From positions 1-64,000 of the forward strand of contig SKMN01000020.1 of NCBI GenBank assembly GCA_007121015.1: a stretch of DNA of 64,000 nucleotides. The letters are read 5' to 3'. The notes below the pieces were generated by a model. It had not been told where the DNA came from, ran no database searches, and saw nothing but the letters and a program-made list of their open reading frames with translations. The first letter of the stretch is position 1; every line of letters begins with the position of its first letter. The stretch comes from Coriobacteriia bacterium. GTDB lineage: Bacteria; Actinomycetota; Coriobacteriia; Anaerosomatales; SLCP01. This document shows positions 33,555-42,499 of this stretch, one piece after another. The position numbers and the translations under genes are program-made.

Positions 33555-35150
33555 TCAGATGTTCAGGTCATCGTGGCACCTGCGGCAGAGCTGGGAGCCC
33601 GGCCACGGTGCGATCAGGACGTTGCGGAAGTCGAGATTGCCGTGACAGTCATAACAGATACGCAAGTCGTGTGCCTGAGTTTCGAACGCATGCTGTCCGA
33701 CACCGCGTACACGCGCCACCGTAAGCCCGATGTGGCAGTCGTCGCAGCGGTACGGTCTACCGACGCGTTCCTCGACGTCGAAGTGTACCGCGTGCTCGAC
33801 GAGTCCCATCACCTGGATGTCTGTCGCTGGCTCGGTCGCCATCTCGGGATGGCAGCCGACGCAGTTCTCGGCGAGCAGTTCGACGTCACGCACCGCGTCG
33901 TGGTGGCACTCCTGACACGTGGTGCGATCCTGGTGGCACACCTTGCAGTCATCACGCGAATACCCGTTCGACGTGTGGGTGGCCAGCCACACCGTGGGAT
34001 GCGGCATCGGGGTCTCGTGGCAGCGGGCACACGACTCATCGGTATGACAAATCGAGCACCCTCCCTGTCCGCCGAGGAACAAGCCGCCGTGTTCGGCCAT
34101 CCACTCCACGCGGCGGTGATCGTCTGGGATCACCTCGGGGCTCATCGTGCCATCGGGAAGCTCCCTCTCGCCGCGGTGGCACTCGGCGCAGAAGTCCGAG
34201 GCGTGGCACATTACGCACTCGACGAGGTTCTCCTCGGCGGGTTCACGATGGTCGCGCTCGATGAACACGACCGTGTGGTCGGCCGGCACGAGCTCGAAGT
34301 CAGCGGGGTGGCACGCCAGGCACTCCTCGGTGGCGACCTCACCCCTGTCGGCGTGCTCGAGGCTATGGCACCGGTAACACGAGAGCATGTCCGTGCGCTC
34401 GATGTGATCCGGCCGGTGAGGGAACGTCTCGTGGCAGGTGGCGCACCGGTAGTCGCGTGCGATGTGGACATCGTGCGTGAAGATGACGCCGTTCCACTCG
34501 CCCCGTTCGATGTCGGGATGGCAGAAGACGCACTGGCCCATCGTCACGGGGCCCTCGGTGTCGATCACGACCGACGGCCGAGACTCGACCACCGGGATAG
34601 TACGCAGGAAGATCGGTGGCACGCGGGGCGTCTCGATCTCCTGCTCGCGGTGGCACGTATCGCAGTCGGCACGGGCGTCGTGACACATGATGCACTCGTT
34701 GGAGCCGGCTCGCTCGACTGCGTCGGCGTGTGGGGTCTCCACCCAGTCGTCCGTGTGAGTGGCCGGACGCAGTTCGAACACCTCGGTGTGGCAGTGATCG
34801 CACGAATCGGCGGCGATGACGCCTCCAGCACCGTGCACGAGGCCATGACATGCGAAACACGTCACCATCGGCGGGCTGTGCGTCTGACCGGCCTCGTGAG
34901 CCGTGCGGATATGGCACGCGGTGCAATCGACCATGATGTGCGTGCCGTGGTTGAACACGAGGCCCGGGTCGCGTGACTCGGCTATGCGAGCATGACACGC
35001 CGAGCACGTGGTAGCGCTGACCGGGGCCGTGAGGTCGATCTCGGTCGGCACCATGGTGCCGACCCCCTGATTGGAGCCGGTCATGGCGAAGACGGTCGCC
35101 ATGATCACGACCGCCACTGCCACGTACACGTATCGACGGCTCAGGTCCAT
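33555..35150 (-). CDS. 20-haem c-type cytochrome
   Basis: A 531-residue protein with an N-terminal signal anchor (about 7-24) and 20 CXXCH motifs spread evenly over the rest, from CSACH (about residue 49) to CRRCH near the end; all are CXXCH. Many are followed by pairs such as HTH or HDVH that may supply distal His ligands. Repeated units of the form CxxCH..F.L.P.H are seen at CDHCHTEVFELRPATH and CLACHPADFELVPADH. It most likely forms a long haem wire outside the membrane. It belongs to the operon started by cytochrome b, 9 bp after the 13-haem gene. Confidence 0.92.
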   Translation of the reverse strand: MDLSRRYVYVAVAVVIMATVFAMTGSNQGVGTMVPTEIDLTAPVSATTCSACHARIAESRDPGLVFNHGTHIMVDCTACHIRTAHEAGQTHSPPMVTCFACHGLVHGAGGVIAADSCDHCHTEVFELRPATHTDDWVETPHADAVERAGSNECIMCHDARADCDTCHREQEIETPRVPPIFLRTIPVVESRPSVVIDTEGPVTMGQCVFCHPDIERGEWNGVIFTHDVHIARDYRCATCHETFPHRPDHIERTDMLSCYRCHSLEHADRGEVATEECLACHPADFELVPADHTVVFIERDHREPAEENLVECVMCHASDFCAECHRGERELPDGTMSPEVIPDDHRRVEWMAEHGGLFLGGQGGCSICHTDESCARCHETPMPHPTVWLATHTSNGYSRDDCKVCHQDRTTCQECHHDAVRDVELLAENCVGCHPEMATEPATDIQVMGLVEHAVHFDVEERVGRPYRCDDCHIGLTVARVRGVGQHAFETQAHDLRICYDCHGNLDFRNVLIAPWPGSQLCRRCHDDLNI

Positions 35151-35159
35151 GCGTCCAGA

Positions 35160-36398
35160 CTACCCCCGACCACGCATCGAGCGCCACCATCGCAAGACCG
35201 GATTGCCGTCCCGCGCGGCGCTCCGTCCGTGGATCAAGTCGGCTGACTGCTCGATGAACGACTCGTCAGAGCCGGGATGACAGTCGCCGCAGACGGCGAT
35301 CGCATTGGTGACGTACATCATCGAATCGGGATCCGCGACCTCGCGGACCTCATGCGACCCGTGGCAGTCCCAGCATGCCGGAGCGTCGGGCGCACCACGC
35401 TTGTAAGCTCTGCCATGGTAGTAATCGTCGTACGTGTCCCACTCCACGCGGTGGCACTCGGCACACATCTCCTCGGAAGCGAAGTGGAGGTCGCGCCGCG
35501 CACGATCCGTGTCGAGACGCGAGATGTCGTGACCCCCGTGACACGAGGAGCACGTGGCCGAGGTGTAGTCGCCCTCGGCGATGAGTCTGCCGTGCAACGA
35601 CTCGTCGTACTCGGCGACGATGTCGGCGTGGTCCTCGAGGTGACACGCGGCACACGCGAACCCGACGTTGATGCGCCACAGCGGGGTCGCAGGCTGCGTG
35701 TCGGTGTAGTTGAAGTCGACGTGACACTCACCACAGGTGTTGTCCCGGTGTGCCGAGTGCTCGATGCCGGTCACGTAGAGGGACTCGGTCCCGTTGCGGG
35801 ACGCCTTGGCGAGATCCGGGTTGCCGTGACACGAGAGGCACCCGTTGCCCACGTCGAAGGTGAACGACATCGAGCGCCACTGGACTCCGAGTTCGTCGTG
35901 GCACACGTCACACTGCGCGTGCGTGTGACACATCGCGCACTCGGTGCGCAGGCGCTCCTCGGCAGGCTCGACGTGCGGCGTCTCGGCCCAGTCGGGCGTG
36001 TGCGATTCGGGACGCAGCCCGGTGCGGTCGGCGTGACACTTCTCGCATGCCTCGCCGGCGATGAGCCCCATCGGACCGTGGCGCAGACCGTGGCAGGCCC
36101 AGCATTCGAGCATGTCGGGCGTCTCGGTGCCGGCAGGGGTGTGCGGGAAGCGGACGTGGCAACTCGAGCATGCCGCCCACATGTGCGTGGCGTGACGGAA
36201 GTCGACGATATCGCTGTCCACCTCGGCGATGCGTCCGTGACACACCTTGCACGTACTCGCGAAGACGGGAGCGCCCGCCTGTATCGCGTTTTCCTCGGCA
36301 CCGACGGAAGACGGACTCGTGAGCACCAGCACCAGGACGCCTGTGAGCGCCGCGGCGAAGGCGAGGATGCCGGTCCACGCCCCGAACCTGTAGGTCAT
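35160..36398 (-). CDS. 13-haem c-type cytochrome
   Basis: A 412-residue protein with an N-terminal signal anchor (about 9-30) and 13 CXXCH motifs. Its first half resembles the 20-haem protein (CEKCHADRTGLRPESHTPDW against CDHCHTEVFELRPATH). Its C-terminal part shares the block YYHGRAYKRGAPDAPACWDC with the neighbouring 7-haem protein, so it looks like a fusion of the two neighbour types. Probable role: middle section of an electron path from the quinone pool outward. Confidence 0.92.
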   Translation of the reverse strand: MTYRFGAWTGILAFAAALTGVLVLVLTSPSSVGAEENAIQAGAPVFASTCKVCHGRIAEVDSDIVDFRHATHMWAACSSCHVRFPHTPAGTETPDMLECWACHGLRHGPMGLIAGEACEKCHADRTGLRPESHTPDWAETPHVEPAEERLRTECAMCHTHAQCDVCHDELGVQWRSMSFTFDVGNGCLSCHGNPDLAKASRNGTESLYVTGIEHSAHRDNTCGECHVDFNYTDTQPATPLWRINVGFACAACHLEDHADIVAEYDESLHGRLIAEGDYTSATCSSCHGGHDISRLDTDRARRDLHFASEEMCAECHRVEWDTYDDYYHGRAYKRGAPDAPACWDCHGSHEVREVADPDSMMYVTNAIAVCGDCHPGSDESFIEQSADLIHGRSAARDGNPVLRWWRSMRGRG

Positions 36399-36459
36399 CG
36401 TCCCCTACCCTTCCACACCGTGTCAGATGCGAGACTCGACGGATGCGGTCTCGCGCGAT

Positions 36460-37344
36460 CTACCTGCCGAACACGCCCGTGACCGCCGAGCTTACCCGCT
36501 GGATGAGCGAGTAGAGCGGGTTCGCCTGCAGCACGTCACGCTGCCCATGGATGAGCTCCGCGTACTGGAGGTAGCCCTCGTTCACGTCGCCGAGGTGACA
36601 TGCGCCACACGTTGCGGCGAGGTTGTCCGGGTGCACCATCGAGCGGCGGTCCGACGAGGGATAGACGTCGTGGTAGCCGTGACAGTCCCAGCACGCTGGC
36701 GCGTCGGGCGCTCCACGATGATACGCACGTCCATGGTAGTAGTCGTAGTAGCTGTCCCAGTAGTCCTCGTGGCACCGACCGCACACCGTCCAGCCGTCCG
36801 CATGCATGGCCCGCTGACCCTCGGGGTCGTCGGTGATGGTCACGATGTCGTGACCGCCGTGACAGTCGCCGCACAGCGGCACGTCGATGGCGTCCGGTTC
36901 CGCAACGCGATCGCCGTTGTCGATATCGCCACGGTGCACACCGGCACCGTACGCACGGTTCTGATCCTGGTGACAGTTCTTGCACGCTGAGCGAGCGACG
37001 TTCTCCCAGTCCTCCGACTCACGCGTGTGCGGCGCCGTGAACGCGAAGTCGATGTGACAACCCGCGCACTGGACACCTGCGTGCGGACCGGCATCGAGTT
37101 CCTCGGCGTCGACGTAGTAACTCACGATGCGATCCTCGCGCAGCCTGATGAGGTTCTCGTCGCCGTGACACACGAGACAGCCGGCCTTCGCCGCGGTGGG
37201 AAGCGTGAAGTCGACATCGTAGCCGTTCACGTCAGCGACATGCGTGCGCGGGTCGTCGATCTGCGCGAACGCTGCTGGCACGAACGCGAGTGCGATGACG
37301 CACGCGAGCATCAAGGGCAACCGTGTCTGCTGTAGCATGCTCAT
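36460..37344 (-). CDS. 7-haem c-type cytochrome
   Basis: A 294-residue exported protein (signal about 8-27, AFAQ) with seven CXXCH motifs (CLVCH, CAGCH, CKNCH, CGDCH, CGRCH, CWDCH, CGACH). The segment YYHGRAYHRGAPDAPACWDC is shared with the 13-haem protein. The ATG overlaps the cytochrome b stop (ATGA), which fixes the start and suggests a one-to-one complex, so it is the likely first acceptor of electrons from the cytochrome b. The pattern recalls cytochromes c that accept quinol electrons through a b-type membrane subunit. Confidence 0.92.
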   Translation of the reverse strand: MSMLQQTRLPLMLACVIALAFVPAAFAQIDDPRTHVADVNGYDVDFTLPTAAKAGCLVCHGDENLIRLREDRIVSYYVDAEELDAGPHAGVQCAGCHIDFAFTAPHTRESEDWENVARSACKNCHQDQNRAYGAGVHRGDIDNGDRVAEPDAIDVPLCGDCHGGHDIVTITDDPEGQRAMHADGWTVCGRCHEDYWDSYYDYYHGRAYHRGAPDAPACWDCHGYHDVYPSSDRRSMVHPDNLAATCGACHLGDVNEGYLQYAELIHGQRDVLQANPLYSLIQRVSSAVTGVFGR

Positions 37345-38204
37345 TCAGCCTTGCTTGCCGACGGGTTCAGGGCGGGCGCTCCATGCGGCTCGGTGTCGTG
37401 CCCGTGAGCATCGTCGTGTGCGCCGTGACTATCGTGGTCGCTCGGCAAGCCGAAGAAGCTCTGGAACGCCGGGAAGTCCTCGGTCATCGAGAGGTACGCG
37501 TGGATCGTCGTCAGGATGATGAAGAGCCACGTGATGACGTAGTGCGCCGTACGCGCGTACCAGCCGGCGAGATCGGTCGAGCCAACGAGGGCCCCGAGCC
37601 ACCAACCCAACAGCAGGTCGCGCGGACTGTAGCCGAAGATGAACTGATCGGCGACGAGAGCGAACCCGGTGTAGGCCTGCAAGATCAGAAGCGGCACGAA
37701 CAGCGTGTACGTGCCTTTCTGCATGACGTTGTACTTGCCGAGGTGCGGCTTGGAGTTCTTCACGAAGGTGTAGTAGAGGATGACCTTGGGCGCGGTCACG
37801 ATGTCTTCCTTGGTGATCGCGAACTCCTTGTAGTCGCGCTGCTTGGCGTAGAACGCGTACCACAGGCGCCAGATAAGGTTGATCGTGACGATGATCATGA
37901 ACACGTAGTGGACCCAGCGCATCGCCGTGCGGCCCCCGTCGAAGAACGGGAACCGGATGTAGAGACCCGAGAACGCGAGAGCGAACATCGAGAATACGTG
38001 CTGGAAGTGGAGGAACTTAGGGAGGAACGGCACGGGTGGACCCTCGTGATGAGGCCACTGCTTGTGCACGAAGCGCTTCTTGATCCGTCCGGTGAGGACG
38101 TTACCGATGAAGTGACCGACCAGCGCCACGACCAAGACCACGTACAGGATCGTGAACCCTACATCGAGCCACACGTTCAGTTCGGTCAGCGTAATCTCCG
38201 CCAC
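37341..38204 (-). CDS. Membrane cytochrome b subunit (HyaC/thiosulfate-reductase type)
   Basis: A 287-residue protein with five predicted membrane helices (about 14-36, 64-85, 95-115, 165-188, 212-238). Histidines in FLHFQHVFSM, RWVHYVFM, ARTAHYVI and TTIHAYL are placed to ligate two b haems as in Ni-Fe hydrogenase and formate dehydrogenase gamma subunits. The C-terminal 35 residues are rich in His and Asp (HDSHGAHDDAHGHD). It should exchange electrons between menaquinone and the cytochromes c encoded after it. GTG start with GGGAG 6 nt upstream. First gene of a six-gene operon. Confidence 0.88.
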   Translation of the reverse strand: MAEITLTELNVWLDVGFTILYVVLVVALVGHFIGNVLTGRIKKRFVHKQWPHHEGPPVPFLPKFLHFQHVFSMFALAFSGLYIRFPFFDGGRTAMRWVHYVFMIIVTINLIWRLWYAFYAKQRDYKEFAITKEDIVTAPKVILYYTFVKNSKPHLGKYNVMQKGTYTLFVPLLILQAYTGFALVADQFIFGYSPRDLLLGWWLGALVGSTDLAGWYARTAHYVITWLFIILTTIHAYLSMTEDFPAFQSFFGLPSDHDSHGAHDDAHGHDTEPHGAPALNPSASKAE

Positions 38205-38335
38205 CCCCTACTCCCTGCCACGCTGAGCGCGCGACGGGTATCGCACGCTCCGCTCGGACAAAACCCCGCCTCCCACCGCGAGACCACGCCGATGCGGCAG
38301 CACGGACGAAAGCCGGACGCCCGTGAGGGGAGTTC

Positions 38336-38349
38336 GTAACAACAGTTAC
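38336..38349. promoter_or_regulatory. GTAAC-N4-GTTAC operator upstream of the cytochrome b operon
   Basis: GTAACAACAGTTAC carries the same half-sites and spacing as the palindrome before the formate dehydrogenase operon. It lies 132 bp upstream of the cytochrome b start. The flanks are less symmetric than in the first copy. A shared Crp/Fnr-type regulator for both respiratory operons is the likely meaning. Confidence 0.55.
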
Positions 38350-38402
38350 ATTTCACCATAGCACTCTGGCGAGGGCAAGCGTCGGGTGAAACCGCGGTCG
38401 GC

Positions 38403-38648
38403 TCACACGTCGGTCATCGTCGTGCGGGCCTTTGGGGCGATGTCGGCGTTGGCGAGCGCCCCCTCGGCGCGCACGGCGTCTGCCGGAGCCAACCTCAATG
38501 CGATGCCGCAGAGCTGTCCGAGGCCTTTGGGCGCGGGTATCGGCGTCACCGGCACCCCGATATCGAGCAGAAGGCGCTCGGCCGCGAGTGCGGCGTGCGT
38601 GGTCGCAAAACCCAGCACCACGAACGACTCCGGCGTGCGCCGGCTCAC
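38403..38648 (-). CDS. DUF3343 protein, putative Se/S carrier
   Basis: An 81-residue protein of the DUF3343 family: ESFVVLGFATTHAALAAERLL, then IPAPKGLGQLCGIALRL, where the conserved Cys follows GLGQL. Family members are found beside selenium and molybdenum enzyme genes and are annotated as possible Se/S carriers related to the C-terminal part of YedF. The GTG start overlaps the stop of the cysteine desulfurase gene (GTGA), so the desulfurase may hand sulfur or selenium to this Cys. It is the last gene of the 12-gene cofactor operon. Confidence 0.8.
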   Translation of the reverse strand: MSRRTPESFVVLGFATTHAALAAERLLLDIGVPVTPIPAPKGLGQLCGIALRLAPADAVRAEGALANADIAPKARTTMTDV

Positions 38649-39832
38649 GTCACGATCTCCGCGATCGCCGCGAGGGCGGTCTCGACGTGCTCGACGGTCA
38701 CGCCCCACCCTACGCCGAAGCGCACGGCTCCGCACTCGAGTGTCCCCACCGTCTCGTGGGCCCATGGCGCACAGTGGAGTCCACCGCGGACCGCGATGTC
38801 GTACCGGCGGTCGAGCTCAAACGCGATGCGGTCCGCATCGACCGTGTCGTGCACGGCGCTCACCACCGGCACGCGTGGCGCGCCGGGAGGTGGACCGAGG
38901 ACCCGGAAGCCATCGATCTCGAGCAGCCCTTCGTGGAGACGGCGTACGAGTTCGGCCTCCATCCTGCGGAAGGCGCCGCCCTCCGCGGCAAGGAGCTGGG
39001 CTGCCGCGCCGAGGCCGATGATGCCGGGCGTATTGAGCGTGCCCGCCTCGTAGCGGTCCGGACGCTCGGTGGGCATCGTGAGCGTCTCCGATGCACCCGC
39101 GCCCGTGCCGCCCTCTGCCTGTTCTTCGAGGTCGAGGCCGGACGCCACGTACAGGAGGCCGATGCCCTGTGGGCCAAGGAGCCCCTTATGGCCAGAGGTC
39201 GCGTACGCATCGGCACCGAGCGCAGCGAGGTCTACGTCGAGGTGTCCGGCGCCCTGCGCGCCATCGACGAGGAGGAGCGAACCGTACTCGTGGGCGATGT
39301 CGGCGAGGTCGCCGAGCGGCTGGATGGTACCCGTGAGGTTGGAGGCGTGCTGACAGATGACGGCCTTCGTGGGCGCGGCGCGCACCTCGCGTTCGACGTC
39401 GCCGGGATCGACGAGCCCCGCGGGGTCCGCCTGCACCACGACCACCTCGACTCCCGCCTCGGCGAGCCTGGCGAGCGGGCGAGCGACGGCATTGTGCTCC
39501 ATCGAGCCGACGACCACGCGGTCCCCAGGTCGCAGGCTCCCCTTGAGCATAAGGTTGCACGCATAGGTGCAGCTTGGCTGGAAGAGCAGGTCACACGAGT
39601 CGGGCACGCCGAGGAGCCCGGCGAGCGAGCGGCGTGCGTCGAAGATCGCGCGCGAGGCCGCGAGCGCCATCGCGTACGCGCCGCGACCCGGATTCCCGCC
39701 GAGTTCGGTGAGCGAGCGGGAGACCGCGTCGACGACCTGCGACGGTTTGGGCCACGATGTCGCGGCGTGATCGAGGTAGACGGCAGGCCGGGGATCGGAC
39801 GCGGTCTGCAAACCAGAGGCGGGCGATCTCAC
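38645..39832 (-). CDS. Cysteine desulfurase (SufS/CsdB-like)
   Basis: A 395-residue PLP enzyme of aminotransferase class V. Visible: YLDHAATSWPKP at the N-terminus, substrate/PLP residues in VVGSMEHNA and LLVDGAQGAGH, the PLP Lys in TSGHKGLLGPQG, and the catalytic Cys in VRGGLHCAPWAHE. Such enzymes release sulfur from cysteine or selenium from selenocysteine. With FdhD in the same operon it is a good candidate for the sulfur donor that activates formate dehydrogenase, and with DUF3343 next to it perhaps also a selenium donor. GTG start overlapping mogA. Confidence 0.9.
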   Translation of the reverse strand: MRSPASGLQTASDPRPAVYLDHAATSWPKPSQVVDAVSRSLTELGGNPGRGAYAMALAASRAIFDARRSLAGLLGVPDSCDLLFQPSCTYACNLMLKGSLRPGDRVVVGSMEHNAVARPLARLAEAGVEVVVVQADPAGLVDPGDVEREVRAAPTKAVICQHASNLTGTIQPLGDLADIAHEYGSLLLVDGAQGAGHLDVDLAALGADAYATSGHKGLLGPQGIGLLYVASGLDLEEQAEGGTGAGASETLTMPTERPDRYEAGTLNTPGIIGLGAAAQLLAAEGGAFRRMEAELVRRLHEGLLEIDGFRVLGPPPGAPRVPVVSAVHDTVDADRIAFELDRRYDIAVRGGLHCAPWAHETVGTLECGAVRFGVGWGVTVEHVETALAAIAEIVT

Positions 39833-40326
39833 GGGTGGCCTCCCCCCGCCATCATCTCGACGGCGTGCTCGAGCTGGTCGGCGACGAGGCCGAACGTCTC
39901 GCGTGCGGCCTTCTCGCTACCTGGCATGTTGATCACGAGTGTGCGCCCACGCAACCCCGCGCTCCCACGCGAGAGCATCGCGCGGCGCGTGATAGCCATG
40001 CTGCCTGCACGCATCGCCTCGGCGATGCCTGAAGCGAGGCGGTCGCACACGTCGTGCGTGGCCTCCGGCGTGACGTCCCGCGGGCTGAACCCGGTGCCTC
40101 CGCATGTGAGCACGACGTCGGCAGCGATGCGGTCAGCGAGTTCGACGAGGGCCGCACCGATCACCTCGCGGTCGTCGGGCACGATACGGTAGTCGGCGAT
40201 CTCCCACCCGCACTCCTCGGCAAGCGACGTGAGCGCCAGGCCCGCGGTGTCCTCGGCGTCCCCGGCGAAGCGAGAGTCCGAGCACGTCACGACCGCGATC
40301 CGAAGCATGCGCTCGAGGGCGGTCAT
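39829..40326 (-). CDS. mogA: MogA/MoaB-type molybdopterin adenylyltransferase
   Basis: A 165-residue protein with the MoaB/Mog fold: IAVVTCSDSR, the substrate loop TCGGTGFSPRDVTPEAT, and GRTLVINMPGSEKAA. It adenylates molybdopterin before metal insertion by MoeA. The ATG at 40326 begins one base after the MOSC gene stop; the longer in-frame reading upstream is the reverse frame of that gene. Whether it serves Mo, W or both cannot be told. Confidence 0.92.
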   Translation of the reverse strand: MTALERMLRIAVVTCSDSRFAGDAEDTAGLALTSLAEECGWEIADYRIVPDDREVIGAALVELADRIAADVVLTCGGTGFSPRDVTPEATHDVCDRLASGIAEAMRAGSMAITRRAMLSRGSAGLRGRTLVINMPGSEKAARETFGLVADQLEHAVEMMAGGGHP

Positions 40327-40327
40327 G

Positions 40328-40873
40328 TCAGGCCCCGGATCCACGGCTGGCGGACTCGGGGTCGCTGGGACACTCCGCCTCGGGCACGCGGTCGCACGTC
40401 CCATCGCCGAGGGACACGACGGTCACCGCGTCGCCGACGACGACGTCGCCAGGCTCGCGCACGACGACGAAGATGCCCTCCTTGGGCATGACGCAATCGC
40501 CGGCCTGGTAATAGATGGCGCACTTCGTGTGGCACACCTTGCCGATCTGACTCACCTCGACCACCGCCGACTCGCCGATGGCGAGCACGGTGCCGATGGG
40601 CAGCGCGAGCAGGTCGATGCCGGTGGTCGTGATGTTCTCGGCGAAGTCGCCCGCACCCACATCGAGGCCCTTTTCGACCATCTTGTCGATCGACTCCTGC
40701 GCGAGCAGCGATACCTGCCGGTGCCAGTCGCCCGCATGCGCGTCGGTGTCGAAACCGCGGTCGTAGACGAGAGTGCCGCTCTCGCGGGGGGTCTTGCGGA
40801 CGGTCTTCTTCTCGGAGAGGTTCACCGAGGCGACCCGGCCGGGGCCGGGAAGAGCGGTCGCGTCGTTGCTCAT
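40328..40873 (-). CDS. MOSC-domain protein
   Basis: A 181-residue MOSC-domain protein ([51 protein letters not shown]) with the conserved Cys in [19 protein letters not shown] domains are the C-terminal part of Moco sulfurases and small carriers that bind the cofactor and sulfur. Stand-alone copies next to mogA and moaC, as here, are common in anaerobes and may deliver or sulfurate the cofactor. Start overlaps the moaC stop (ATGA). Confidence 0.9.
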   Translation of the reverse strand: MSNDATALPGPGRVASVNLSEKKTVRKTPRESGTLVYDRGFDTDAHAGDWHRQVSLLAQESIDKMVEKGLDVGAGDFAENITTTGIDLLALPIGTVLAIGESAVVEVSQIGKVCHTKCAIYYQAGDCVMPKEGIFVVVREPGDVVVGDAVTVVSLGDGTCDRVPEAECPSDPESASRGSGA

Positions 40874-41469
40874 AGCTCCTCCTCACGGATCCAGCGGCCG
40901 GACGCGCCGCCCGTCTTCTCGTGCAGCTTGACCTCACCGACGACCATGCCCCGGTCGATGGCCTTGCACATGTCGTAGAGCGTCAGCCCCGCCACGGCGG
41001 CGGCGGTGAGCGCCTCCATCTCCACGCCGGTCGGGCCGGTGGTCTCGCAGACCGCCGTGATACGCACGGTGGCTGCGGGGTGCACCGCGTCCGTGGCGTC
41101 GGCGAGGGCCGGTCCGCCGACCCCGGCCTCTAGAGGCTCGAGCTCCACGCTCGCGTGCGTGAGCGCGATGGGGTGGCACATCGGGACGAGGTCGGCGGTG
41201 CGCTTCGCGGCCATGATGCCGGCTATGCGCGCGGTCGCGAACACGTCGCCTTTGGGCGCGCGGCCCTCGACGATCATCGCGAGCGTCTCGGAACGCATCG
41301 TGACGAGCGCGCCGGCGATCGCGCGGCGGCGCGTGTCGGGCTTGGCGCCCACGTCGACCATGCGGGCCTCGCCGCGCTCGTCGAGGTGCGTCAGGCGGTC
41401 GTGGCGGCCGGTCGCGGCATCGTGCGACGGCGCGGCGGCGCCTGTGCCCGCGGGTTCCTCGGCAGTCAT
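40870..41469 (-). CDS. moaC: MoaC, cyclic pyranopterin monophosphate synthase
   Basis: A 199-residue protein with the MoaC core from [16 protein letters not shown] onward; active-site blocks MCHPIALTH and [23 protein letters not shown] and the end [12 protein letters not shown] are clear. A 25-residue Ala/Gly-rich N-terminal extension is unusual. It converts the MoaA product to cyclic pyranopterin monophosphate. It follows moaA by 6 bp. Confidence 0.95.
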   Translation of the reverse strand: MTAEEPAGTGAAAPSHDAATGRHDRLTHLDERGEARMVDVGAKPDTRRRAIAGALVTMRSETLAMIVEGRAPKGDVFATARIAGIMAAKRTADLVPMCHPIALTHASVELEPLEAGVGGPALADATDAVHPAATVRITAVCETTGPTGVEMEALTAAAVAGLTLYDMCKAIDRGMVVGEVKLHEKTGGASGRWIREEEL

Positions 41470-41475
41470 GCGCGT

Positions 41476-42495
41476 CTAGCCTCCTATCTGGGACATGCCG
41501 CGCGTGGTGCCCACGCGCATGCTGTGGCTCTCGGGCTTCGATTCGAGCGCGCTGCGGATCGTGGCGCGCACGTCCTCGTCGGTGCCGCCGCGCAGTACCG
41601 AGCGCACGTCGATCTCCTCGTCGGAGAAGAGACACGCGCGCAGGCGTCCGTCGGCCGTCAGGCGCAGCCGATTACACTCGCCGCAGAAGTGGTGCGAGAG
41701 CGGGGTGATGACGCCGACGGTGCCGGGGGCGTCGCCGAAGCGGTAGTAGCGCGCCGGGCCCCATCCACCGGGCGCCTTGTCGCGCTGGACCGGGGTAAGC
41801 GCACCCAGGCCGGCGGCTGCGCCTTCGGCGGCGAGACGCTCGAGGATCTCGTCTGCCGTGACGTGGTCGGCGCGCGTCCAGCCCTCGGCGCCCGGCTCAC
41901 ACTCCCCCTCGGCGGTGCCTCCCACCGGCATGTACTCGATAAAGCGCACGTGCACGGGCCGGTCGAGCGTCAGTCGCGCGAAGCCGAGGAGGTCCTGCTC
42001 GAGGCTGCGTACGACGACCGCGTTGAGCTTGACTGGCCCCATGCCCGCAGCGAACGCCGCGTCGATCCCCGCGAGTGCGTCCTCGATGCGACCGCACCGC
42101 GTGATGCGTGCGAACACTTCGGGGTCGAGCGAGTCAAGCGAGACGTTGACGCGCGTGAGCCCGGCGTCCACGAGTTGCTCGGCGTAGCGAGCGAGCAGCG
42201 TGCCGTTGGTGGTGAGCGCGATGGCCTCGAGCCCGGTGAACGACTTGAGGCGTCGCACGTGGCCGATGATGCCCTTGCGCACGAGTGGCTCGCCACCGGT
42301 CAGCCGGATCTTCGAGATGCCCTCCTCGACGGCGATGGCCGCGAACCGCTCGATCTCTTCTAACGTGAGGATCTCGTCGTGCGGCTTCCACACCACGCCC
42401 TTCGCGGGCATGCAGTAGACGCACCGCAGGTTACACCGGTCGGTGAGCGAGATGCGAAGGTAGTCGATGCGGCGCCCGTACGTGTCGGTAGCCAT
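41476..42495 (-). CDS. moaA: MoaA, GTP 3',8-cyclase
   Basis: A 339-residue radical SAM enzyme. The SAM cluster is held by C21, C25 and C28 (CNLRCVYC), the C-terminal substrate cluster by CGECNRLRLTADGRLRAC, and GGEPLVRK is the SAM-binding segment. It starts molybdopterin synthesis from GTP. ATG 42495 was chosen as it begins MATDTYGRR just before the core; it lies 4 bp after the preceding small gene. The usual C-terminal GG tail is present (SQIGG). Confidence 0.96.
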   Translation of the reverse strand: MATDTYGRRIDYLRISLTDRCNLRCVYCMPAKGVVWKPHDEILTLEEIERFAAIAVEEGISKIRLTGGEPLVRKGIIGHVRRLKSFTGLEAIALTTNGTLLARYAEQLVDAGLTRVNVSLDSLDPEVFARITRCGRIEDALAGIDAAFAAGMGPVKLNAVVVRSLEQDLLGFARLTLDRPVHVRFIEYMPVGGTAEGECEPGAEGWTRADHVTADEILERLAAEGAAAGLGALTPVQRDKAPGGWGPARYYRFGDAPGTVGVITPLSHHFCGECNRLRLTADGRLRACLFSDEEIDVRSVLRGGTDEDVRATIRSALESKPESHSMRVGTTRGMSQIGG

Positions 42496-42499
42496 GGCG

